Source: Candidatus Anaerobiospirillum pullicola (lineage in GTDB: Bacteria > Pseudomonadota > Gammaproteobacteria > Enterobacterales > Succinivibrionaceae). From it: a DNA stretch of 41,675 nt. The notes beneath the pieces are model-generated. The model saw only the letters and a program-made list of their open reading frames with translations, made no database searches and was not told the origin of the DNA. Below are positions 34,786 to 41,675 of this stretch, piece by piece; positions within the stretch are counted from its first letter, which is position 1, and each line of letters opens with the position of its first letter. The position numbers were made by a program, and so were the translations under genes. Where the stretch lies: the NCBI GenBank assembly GCA_018884035.1, contig JAHLFE010000186.1, positions 1-41,675 of the forward strand, given 5' to 3'.

Positions 34786-34900
34786 TTACAGAAAACTGCG
34801 ACCGTAACTTTATGGCCGCAGAGCGCTCTCTCAGAAGAGGGCCCTCTTAGAGGTTGTAGTCAGCCCCCAGTAAAGCCAGCGGCAGATTGCTACTCCACAA

Positions 34901-37900
34901 TCACTCAGTGGTAGTAGTAGTAGTAGTAGTAGTCACGCGCAAAATGCTAGCTCGCATCGCATTCGTGCGGTTTTCCTCACGATCAAATAAGGCCGTGTAA
35001 CCAAACTTATCGGCCTCCGTGCTTAGGGTGTAGGCCCGCACTAAGAGCTCAGGTAAATACAGCTTAAGTGGCTTAGGCTGCGTCTGCCCCGCACCTTGAG
35101 ATTGATTCTGCGCACTGTAAATTTGCGCCACCGTTTGATAGTAATACTCCCGATACTCCCTAACCGTGCTCTCTGCGCTCACTGGCGCCTTCACCATCGC
35201 GGCCCTCTTAGCCGTATCAGGCAAGTTAGCCAACTTTGTCTCGACGGAGTACGGAAACAATGGCGTAATGAGCTTGTCTGTAAACTCCACATCCTCTAAG
35301 CGGTAGTTGGCGTTAAACAGGCAAATGAGACCATTTGGCTGCAACCAATTCATCAGCTCGGCCATCTGCACAACAAACAGACTATAGGCATAGACATCTC
35401 TGGACGTTGCCAAGGCCAAGGTCTGCGGATGATGGCAAAACACGGTCATCGCCGTAATCACCCCAAAAGAATGCAGCGCAAAGTTTTGCTCTAATTCTGT
35501 CCAAGTATAGGCCTGCACTCGCGCCGGATCCAATAATGGCCGCAACTTACGCAATTGCTCCCATAAATCCAGCGCCTGCACATTGATATCTACTCCCACC
35601 ACAGGTTGTAGCGGGAAATAATGCGCCAGATCAGCAAGCTCATCACCGCGAGAGCAGCCCACACTCAACACCGCATCACCCCTGATGTGGTGCATAGCCT
35701 CTTCTACCTCTACCGCATCGCTAAACTGACTTTCCAGCATACACTGATACATGTATGCCCCCAACTGCTGCATGGTGAACTCTGCTGGCAGATGCTCAAG
35801 TAGATTAAGAAAGCGTAAAAACAGCCATTGCAGCTCGTAGCGCCCGCTAAAGGAGTAATTGGAGTATTGCGCAACCTGCTGCAAAGCTCCTGCTTTTAGC
35901 GTCGCCAGAGTCTTGGCTATGCTATCCAATCCGCGCGCTTCACTATTTGCGCCCTCGCTCCACGGATTCACATAGGCTGTGAGCCTCTCCAGCGGCACAT
36001 TAGACATTTCTGCAGGCAGCGCGGCTATGCGTGCGGCCACCTTGCGCCAATCATGGTAGCGTGTCAAAGCAAGCTTAGGATCATCAAAGTCTGGATTGTC
36101 CTTTTCAGGATCACAGAGGTTCTGATAAATAAAGCGCTCTACAGCATACACCTCCTCATAAAACGCAGTCAGTTGCGCTTTTATGCTTTGGATGTCAACC
36201 TTACTTCCTTGATCCTTTAAGAGCGCGAGCAAATCCCCCTTGTGCAACAGCTCTGACATCTTTATGCAAGGAAACAACACTGCTGGCGCTGGCGAGACTT
36301 GTTTTGGTAGCTGCAGCGTGAGGCTCGCTGTCGGCATCGCCGTATAGAGTTTGGCAATTTGCTCTAAAAGCGGCTTAGGCACTGGCTCATCCGCGTACAG
36401 CCCGTAGTACTCCTTGATAAGGAAGTAGTCCGCACATACAGGCTGCTGCACGCTCAGATCAGGCTCCAAACGCAATACTGGTAGGCCCTTGCCAGTGGCA
36501 TATAACCACGCATAATCGCGATCCGTGATCAAAAGATCAACATCATCAGGTAGGTAGTGCTCATACTCAAAGCCGACATAACACGCGGCAATGAGCTTAT
36601 CCTCTTCCTGAAAATCAGGTGAGCCTACCTTGTGGCGACGCACCTCAGCAAAGCCCGCGAGGAGATGCTTGAGCTCTGTTGGCTTTTTGTTGTCTAGCCA
36701 GCCACACTTTAGAGCCTGCGCTTTGGTAACATCAAACTGCCGCGCGCCCTTTAATCCCAACTGATCCTCGATGGAGACGCCCCTGCGCACCAGCCAATCT
36801 TGCAGCACCATATGCAAACGCAGAAGGTTGCTGCATTCTTGGCGCAATTTGGCACTTAAGGTCAGCCGCTCACTGCTATGCTCTGACTCGTATGCCGCGA
36901 GGCTAGCCTGCGGACACATTAAAGCGGCACTATCCTGAGCAATGATCTGATCATCAAAGACCAAACTATCGCTAAAGGAGTACAACGCGTTATCGATGCA
37001 CAGCACCAAGCGCGCCTGAGGAAAGGCTCGCAGCACAATCGCAATAATGGCCGCACCTAGAGGAGACATCTCCCATGCAGGACTACGCGCGATATAGCTT
37101 GAGGAGATAGCGATAGTAAGCGGTTTAGCCGTAAGGTCGTGGACAGTAGCGGCCATCTCCTTTTTATCGCTTCCTAAGTCAAACTCATAGGCCCAACTGG
37201 CAGCATCACGCAACGCTTCCTGCGGCTGGGCACACACTTTTAAAAGCTGCTCAGCACGCGCACGGGCAAGTCCCCAGTTAAAGCACCGTTCCTGTTTTAG
37301 TTTTGGTACTTCATAAGTCAGTAACTGCTTCAGCGCGGCTTGCTTAAGCTTATAGTCAGTGCTGCCAAAAGTAGGCTTTGCTACGATCGGCAAGGCATCT
37401 CGCAGCGCCAGCTGCGCCACCGTAGTACCAGTTACCGCGTTATCTTTGTCCCAAGAGGCGGCTAACAGCTCTTGGGTTAAAAACTCCTTATAGGCGAGCA
37501 GATTCAGCAAACGCTGGGTTTTAAAAAAGCTTAAGACACTATAAGAGCGCCGAAACGGAGCCACCGCCTGTGGCACCAGCGCAATGGTCGGCTCTTGCTC
37601 TTCATGAAAGTAGTTAGCGAAGACCTGTGCTCCCTCCGTGAAAAGAGCAGCGGTAAAGGCATCAGCGGCCACAATCCGCGCATGGCTTAGCGCTAAGGCT
37701 GAGCACAAGCGATTAAACTCACGCCACGTCTCCCTCCACAGAGGCACCTGCTCATTATGAGGCTCAGGAGCAAATACACACGAAACACTAAACGCGTCCC
37801 ACGTTTCTTTCTCCACACGCACGTTAAAGGCCAGCACAGGGCATTGTGGTGCCAGCTCTCCGGTAAAGAGTTCGGCTGGTACTCGCGTGTCACGACTTAA

Positions 37901-38302
37901 AGGCTTGGTAAAGAAGAACAAGGCTCCTTGAAAGCATTGCAACAGCTCTGGGGTCAGCGGAGCATTCTCTTTAAGGTTATAAAACTCAAGCTGCTGCCAC
38001 CACGACACCTCTCCCCGATCATGCTCATCGATACTAGGATAGAGACTGGCAAAGACTTGTTCGTGGTCTTGCGGTGCAGTCCCTACGCTATAGAAGACCT
38101 GACAAAGATCATCCATGGTCAGCTGCACATGCTCTTGCACAAAGGATGAAAGCGAGAGCAAGCGATTAAAGCGCCGTGAGGCCAGAAACTCACCTTTGGT
38201 GGAGATCCGCTCCTGCTTTTGCGTCCACGCATCAAGCTGCACATCAAAAGTGTTGAGATTAGAGCAGAATTCGTCTGTAAGCACCAAGATCTTGCGCAGC
38301 AT
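34901..38302 (-). CDS. Large protein of unknown function with C-terminal methyltransferase-like domain
   Basis: A protein of 1133 residues that I do not recognise. No signal peptide or membrane segment is apparent. The N-terminal about 870 residues show no motif I can name, apart from a segment with alternating hydrophobic strands (KPLTIAISSSYIARSPAW... FPQARLVLCIDNALYSFSD) and a DDVDLLITDRDYAWLYATG region. The C-terminal part (about 880-1050) resembles a class I SAM methyltransferase: AVLSVGCSRGDELADLAHYF as motif I, VVGVDINVQALDLW as the ribose-binding strand, and later SFGVITAMTVF and WLQPNGLICLFNANY. The C-terminus is a run of nine Thr from a trinucleotide repeat. The ATG at 38302 has an AGG 6 nt upstream. 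It is next to prmA on the same strand but lacks any PrmA-like substrate domain. Function unknown. Confidence 0.75.
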   Translation of the reverse strand: MLRKILVLTDEFCSNLNTFDVQLDAWTQKQERISTKGEFLASRRFNRLLSLSSFVQEHVQLTMDDLCQVFYSVGTAPQDHEQVFASLYPSIDEHDRGEVSWWQQLEFYNLKENAPLTPELLQCFQGALFFFTKPLSRDTRVPAELFTGELAPQCPVLAFNVRVEKETWDAFSVSCVFAPEPHNEQVPLWRETWREFNRLCSALALSHARIVAADAFTAALFTEGAQVFANYFHEEQEPTIALVPQAVAPFRRSYSVLSFFKTQRLLNLLAYKEFLTQELLAASWDKDNAVTGTTVAQLALRDALPIVAKPTFGSTDYKLKQAALKQLLTYEVPKLKQERCFNWGLARARAEQLLKVCAQPQEALRDAASWAYEFDLGSDKKEMAATVHDLTAKPLTIAISSSYIARSPAWEMSPLGAAIIAIVLRAFPQARLVLCIDNALYSFSDSLVFDDQIIAQDSAALMCPQASLAAYESEHSSERLTLSAKLRQECSNLLRLHMVLQDWLVRRGVSIEDQLGLKGARQFDVTKAQALKCGWLDNKKPTELKHLLAGFAEVRRHKVGSPDFQEEDKLIAACYVGFEYEHYLPDDVDLLITDRDYAWLYATGKGLPVLRLEPDLSVQQPVCADYFLIKEYYGLYADEPVPKPLLEQIAKLYTAMPTASLTLQLPKQVSPAPAVLFPCIKMSELLHKGDLLALLKDQGSKVDIQSIKAQLTAFYEEVYAVERFIYQNLCDPEKDNPDFDDPKLALTRYHDWRKVAARIAALPAEMSNVPLERLTAYVNPWSEGANSEARGLDSIAKTLATLKAGALQQVAQYSNYSFSGRYELQWLFLRFLNLLEHLPAEFTMQQLGAYMYQCMLESQFSDAVEVEEAMHHIRGDAVLSVGCSRGDELADLAHYFPLQPVVGVDINVQALDLWEQLRKLRPLLDPARVQAYTWTELEQNFALHSFGVITAMTVFCHHPQTLALATSRDVYAYSLFVVQMAELMNWLQPNGLICLFNANYRLEDVEFTDKLITPLFPYSVETKLANLPDTAKRAAMVKAPVSAESTVREYREYYYQTVAQIYSAQNQSQGAGQTQPKPLKLYLPELLVRAYTLSTEADKFGYTALFDREENRTNAMRASILRVTTTTTTTTTE
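34907..34933 (-). repeat. (AGT)n microsatellite encoding a poly-Thr tail
   Basis: Nine consecutive Thr codons (ACT/ACC on the minus strand) directly before Glu and the TGA stop of the large gene. The tract is close to a perfect trinucleotide repeat and resembles that at 2422-2442. Confidence 0.8.
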
Positions 38303-38434
38303 AAGCACCTACCAAAAAGCCTATATTACCTTAGCGCCTACCAGCCCCTCTAGCCACGGCCTAAGGAGCAAGCTGAGCTTCCTTAAGTAAAAGCACAGCC
38401 CCTTATATGTCCACGTCTACTACAGTGTAGCGAC

Positions 38435-39328
38435 CTATTTACGGGTAGCCGTTATCAGCACCCAGCCTTCCATAGTCTTCGTACCGTCAATCACAAAGTC
38501 CTGCTGATAGGCCGCAATCACCTCATCAGCTTGGGTCTCTAAGATGCCGGATAAAGCCAACTTGCCACCACTTTGGCACAGCGCCGCAAGATGTGGCTCT
38601 AATTGCGCCAGCGGGCCTGCAAGAATATTGGCCACCACTATAGGGCAAGCAGGTAAGCTTGAGGCATTACTACCATCGACCAGCTTTAAGCGGTCAGCAA
38701 CATGATTACGCTCAGCGTTATCACGGCTAGCAATCAAGGCTTGAGGATCGATATCCACACCATAAGCCTCAGGTGCCCCCAGTTTGAGCGCAGCAATGGC
38801 TAAGATGCCAGAGCCACAACCGTAATCGAGCACGTTAGTCTGATGCAGGTCAGGCAGGCTATCTAAAAAGCCTAAGCAGAGGAAAGTAGTTGGGTGAGTG
38901 CCAGTACCAAAGGCGAGGCCTGGATCGAGCATGACGTTGACAGCCTGAGGGTCGGGAATCTCACTCCATGATGGGCAAATCCAAAGCTTAGAGCCGCACT
39001 TGATTGGCTTAAAGTTGTCCATCCATGCGCGCACCCAATCCTTATCCTCAAGGTCGTGCTCAGCAATTGGGTACTGATCACCATAGAGGTGTTGCAGATA
39101 GGAGATCACTGGCGCGGTATCAAAGCCCTGCGTAAAAAGGCCGGTGACGATAGTGGTAGGCCACATCTTTTGCTCGCCAGGCAGCGGCTCAAGGATAGGA
39201 TCGTCCTTAGCGTCCTCATAAGTTACAGCCACCGAACCTAAGTAAAAGAGGATATCGGAGACCTCTTCGGCTTTAGCGCCATCAACCACCAAAGAAACTT
39301 GCTTCCACATTTGATTGTCTTCAGACAT
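38435..39328 (-). CDS. prmA: Ribosomal protein L11 methyltransferase PrmA
   Basis: Trimethylates several amino groups of ribosomal protein L11. At 297 residues it is normal length. The N-terminal substrate-binding domain (MWKQVSLVVDGAKAEEVSDILFYLGSVAVTYED) is followed by the linker KDWVRAWMDNFKPIKCGSKLWICPSW and the methyltransferase domain: LDPGLAFGTGTHPTTFLCL, VLDYGCGSGILAIAALKLGA (motif I), GVDIDPQAL, and IVVANILAGPL. The ATG at 39328 has AGG 7 nt upstream; TTG at 39334 is in frame. It lies 132 bp before the large methyltransferase-like gene on the same strand. Confidence 0.96.
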   Translation of the reverse strand: MSEDNQMWKQVSLVVDGAKAEEVSDILFYLGSVAVTYEDAKDDPILEPLPGEQKMWPTTIVTGLFTQGFDTAPVISYLQHLYGDQYPIAEHDLEDKDWVRAWMDNFKPIKCGSKLWICPSWSEIPDPQAVNVMLDPGLAFGTGTHPTTFLCLGFLDSLPDLHQTNVLDYGCGSGILAIAALKLGAPEAYGVDIDPQALIASRDNAERNHVADRLKLVDGSNASSLPACPIVVANILAGPLAQLEPHLAALCQSGGKLALSGILETQADEVIAAYQQDFVIDGTKTMEGWVLITATRK

Positions 39329-39507
39329 GAGCAAACCTGTAACAGAGAAGAAAAACTAAGGAGATTAAGAGCGACGCCCAGTAAAGGACACCCTTAAAGT
39401 TTAAGGGCCGCGCTTTAATAGCGGCAAAGAGGCAAGAGAGTAAAGAGCGACAAGAAGCGACAAGATCGACAAGAGAGACAGCCACGCGCTGCGGTCGCCT
39501 GCTAACA

Positions 39508-40983
39508 CTAACTCACAGCATTAGCATGTTGCTGCCGCTTAAACAAAGCAAGCTCCGTAGGGTTAGCTTTATCGTACTCCATAGGGTGGATCTCAAAAGG
39601 CGTACTAAGTTGCACTTCGTACTCTGATTCACCAAAGGGGTTAGCAATCAACTTGCTCAGACGCTGGTGCATGAAGTGACTCTCATCACCAATCTCACAC
39701 AAGTACAGCTTGTTAATGCGGTCAATCAATGGCTTCTCTGGCAGTAAGCTATTAAGTGAGGTTAGCGAGACCTCATCATGAGAGGCCACCTGCACATACA
39801 ACCAATTGCCATCTTCAGCCACATCCACGATATTGCTGATACCGCCTAAAGCGCGCAACAAGGCTAAAAGACGCAGCTCTAACGAGCTGGATGCATTTAC
39901 AGTATAGCCTGTGTTGATAGAGCGCCACTTACGGCGACGATCAAGAGTACGCTCACGTCTAATCCACATAGACAGCAGCACCAAGATCACAGGGATAAAG
40001 ATCGCAAAGCACTCCAGCACGGTGATGACGCTATTGCTATAGCTAAAGGTAACCTCAGAGAGCCTGATATCAGGGCGATAGAGGTTACTGACAACAGTCA
40101 TGGGCTGCACTTGGAGAAAATACGATAGCGTATAGCAGATCATGCTCGAAAGCAGCAGTAACGCAAAAGAGCCAGGGTAGAAGATTAAAAGCAAGAGCAG
40201 GCTTAAGGACAGGCACGATCCTATCGAGTTAGTCAGGATGGAGATGGCCATAAGCATGGTCAAGAACAAGCGCACATATCCTTTGGTAAAAAGCGAGCGC
40301 GTGAACAAGGTTGCTGGCAAGGCAAAGAGGTTAATGACCACGATACTGTTGACGAAAGCCGTGACTACATTGTTTTGGTAACGGAGAGTGAGCAGGTCTC
40401 CCACAAGCTCATGAAAGCCTAAAGCCTGCAACAGCAGGTACAGCGGCACGTAGATCACTGAGAGGAAGGACTGCCCAAAGAGCTCGTCAAAGGTGTAGAG
40501 GATAAAGGTGTCCATTTGCCGCAACACCAAGATCATGGCGATGATAGTACAAATGGGCAGCAAGGCTACCAGACTTAAGGCCCACATGACATGGCTCGTC
40601 TGGTTGATAAAGTTCTCCTCAAAACGCACGGGATAAGGGAGCATGGCTAAAAGAGTCGATACCGCAGCCAAGACGCAGATGATTGGATTCATCAGCACGT
40701 TAGGGCTATAGGATGGGAGCACCATGACGGCAAAGACGTAGGCTAGGCACACTGACACGATCTGTAAGGTGCGATCGAAGGTTGGCAGCATAAAGGCGAC
40801 AGCAATGGCAAAGAGCCCGGGAAAGAAGATACGGGCACTAAGAAGAAGCACCTCACGAAAAGCAGGAGTAAGCTGTGGCGTGATTTGCTCATTAAGAGAC
40901 CAAGTGCTGATGGCGAGCAGCATGAGAGGCAGGAGGATTAATATGCTGCGCTGCTTATAAGAATAGGTACGTAAGCGTCTCAC
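39508..40983 (-). CDS. Polytopic membrane protein resembling a degenerate PTS EIICB permease
   Basis: A 491-residue protein with about ten hydrophobic segments in residues 15-350 and a soluble C-terminal part. The segment NLFALPATLFTRSLFTKGY and the following ILTNSIGSCLSLSLLLLLIFYPGSFALLL resemble the EIIC region of glucose-type PTS permeases where FGLPAAALAMY and FLTGITEPIEF normally stand, but the GITEP motif is not kept. The C-terminal domain LELRLLALLRALGGISNIVDVAEDGNWLYVQV resembles EIIB (ALGGxxNI...C-TRLRv), yet the phosphorylatable cysteine is missing (AEDGNWLY). If the resemblance is right, it cannot pass phosphate and may be a sensor or a non-PTS transporter. The GTG start at 40983 has GGAGG 7 nt upstream. 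It lies between prmA and the rRNA operon on the minus strand. Membrane location is confident; the PTS relationship is moderate. Confidence 0.65.
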   Translation of the reverse strand: MRRLRTYSYKQRSILILLPLMLLAISTWSLNEQITPQLTPAFREVLLLSARIFFPGLFAIAVAFMLPTFDRTLQIVSVCLAYVFAVMVLPSYSPNVLMNPIICVLAAVSTLLAMLPYPVRFEENFINQTSHVMWALSLVALLPICTIIAMILVLRQMDTFILYTFDELFGQSFLSVIYVPLYLLLQALGFHELVGDLLTLRYQNNVVTAFVNSIVVINLFALPATLFTRSLFTKGYVRLFLTMLMAISILTNSIGSCLSLSLLLLLIFYPGSFALLLLSSMICYTLSYFLQVQPMTVVSNLYRPDIRLSEVTFSYSNSVITVLECFAIFIPVILVLLSMWIRRERTLDRRRKWRSINTGYTVNASSSLELRLLALLRALGGISNIVDVAEDGNWLYVQVASHDEVSLTSLNSLLPEKPLIDRINKLYLCEIGDESHFMHQRLSKLIANPFGESEYEVQLSTPFEIHPMEYDKANPTELALFKRQQHANAVS

Positions 40984-41332
40984 GTCTCATCCTCCACGCC
41001 TAGACTGAACATCACGGAGGTGCAGGGCTCGATGATTGATCACAGGAGCGACAGAGTCCTACAAGAAGCAAGATCAGTTTAACACAGGGGCTATGGCGGG
41101 CGTTATCTCTGTAGGTTAGCTGGCTTTGCCGTGCGTACAGCAAGTGCAGGCGAGAACTCAGCACAATGAGATGCTGATAAAAGATGAAAGTAAGGCCGGA
41201 CGAGGGAAGGAGGCGGCAGGACAATGGGATGAGGATTGCGCATCAGACGTAGCACGGCTCAGCTCGTAGCGTAGCCACTGAGGATCTTGCCTGTTAGGAT
41301 CTGTCTGATAGACGCTGGGTTTTACAGTAACC
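40984..41332. other. Gene-free region upstream of the membrane protein
   Basis: About 350 bp between the membrane protein start and the rRNA terminator with no supported gene or RNA. It should carry the minus-strand promoter of the membrane protein. Confidence 0.4.
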
Positions 41333-41370
41333 AAAAAGCAAAACCCCGTAGACCTTGCGATCTACGGGGC
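41333..41370 (-). terminator. Rho-independent terminator of the rRNA operon
   Basis: On the minus strand CCCCGTAGA pairs with TCTACGGGG (9 bp, 8-nt loop) and is followed by TTTTGCTTTTT, 17 bp past the 5S end. Confidence 0.93.
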
Positions 41371-41386
41371 TTGCAGTTTGTTCTTA

Positions 41387-41503
41387 GCTTGGCGATGACC
41401 TACTCTCGCACAATCGTTCGTTGCACTACCATCGGCGTGACTGCATTTCACTTCTGTGTTCGGAATGGGTACAGGTGGGACTACAGCACTATGGTCGCCA
41501 AGC
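41387..41503 (-). rRNA. rrf: 5S ribosomal RNA
   Basis: The complement reads GCTTGGCGACCATAGTGCTG at the 5' end, then the conserved TCCCACCTG, CCATTCCGAACACAGAAGTG and GCCGATGGTAGTG elements, and closes with TCATCGCCAAGC. About 117 nt, as expected. The ends pair (GCTTGGCGA/TCGCCAAGC). It follows the 23S gene after a spacer of about 76 bp. Confidence 0.96.
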
Positions 41504-41579
41504 AAACTCGGTATTTAAAAACATGTAAAGCTCACAGCAACTTGGGGTCAAGACCTGCCTTAAAACCTCTCGGGGTTGT

Positions 41580-41675
41580 ATGGTCAAGCTTTCGGGTCAT
41601 TAGTACTGGCTAGCTTCATCTCTCACAAGACTTCCACATCCAGCCTATCAACGTCGTCGTCTACAACGGCCCTTA
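41580..41675 (-). rRNA. rrl: 23S ribosomal RNA, 3' end (partial)
   Basis: The complement matches the extreme 3' end of bacterial 23S rRNA: GACGACGACGTTGATAGGCT, then AGTACTAATGACCCGAAAGC. The gene runs off the right edge of the window; the exact 3' end is placed by comparison with E. coli memory and may be off by a few bases. Confidence 0.94.

Overview
The window looks like a chromosomal piece of a gammaproteobacterium. The order nnr - tsaE - amiB - mutL is the classic gammaproteobacterial arrangement, a RecJ and a PrmA of gammaproteobacterial type are present, and the largest block is an aryl polyene (APE) cluster of the E. coli/Xenorhabdus kind. The Ala/Gln/Thr-rich inserts inside otherwise conserved proteins make me think of Succinivibrionaceae or a relative; that family-level guess is inference. 

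Layout: 1-7733 (minus) carries mutL (3' end outside the window), amiB, tsaE and nnr, with a 248-bp transposon-like repeat between tsaE and nnr. 8425-9183 (plus) is a polyphosphate glucokinase-like ROK kinase with a clear terminator. 9672-11798 (minus) is recJ. 12172-16594 (minus) is a two-gene unit: a BrxD/DUF2791-type P-loop ATPase followed by an Lhr/BrxHI-like DEAD/DEAH helicase. 16595-17688 has no gene but holds a second kind of short inverted-repeat element. 17689-18090 (plus) is a small lipoprotein. 18363-34191 (plus) is a nearly complete APE pigment operon: methyltransferase, ApeC, D, E, F, a fused ApeG-ApeH, I, J, K, L, M, N, O, P, Q, R. 34901-38302 (minus) is a large unrecognised protein with a C-terminal methyltransferase-like domain, 38435-39328 (minus) is prmA, and 39508-40983 (minus) is a membrane protein resembling a PTS EIICB permease that has lost its phosphorylation cysteine. 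The right edge is the end of a minus-strand rRNA operon: 23S 3' end, 5S and terminator. 

How the APE genes fit together: the ApeG-H ligase activates a 4-hydroxybenzoate-like starter and loads it on ACPs ApeE/ApeF; ketosynthases ApeO (with the chain-length-factor-like ApeC) and ApeR elongate; ApeQ reduces; ApeI/ApeP dehydrate; the methyltransferase decorates the aryl head; ApeD/ApeJ attach the polyene to a lipid/glycolipid anchor; ApeK is a thioesterase; ApeL, ApeM and ApeN probably move the product to the outer membrane. 

The least expected content is non-coding. A 223-248-bp MITE-like family has three copies with imperfect CTGAC...AGTTG ends, and two copies have perfect 5-bp target duplications; two same-orientation copies bracket apeQ-apeR. 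A second family has two members with GGAAC-type ends. In-frame low-complexity inserts recur in MutL, RecJ, TsaE, the helicase, ApeD, ApeGH, ApeJ and ApeM.
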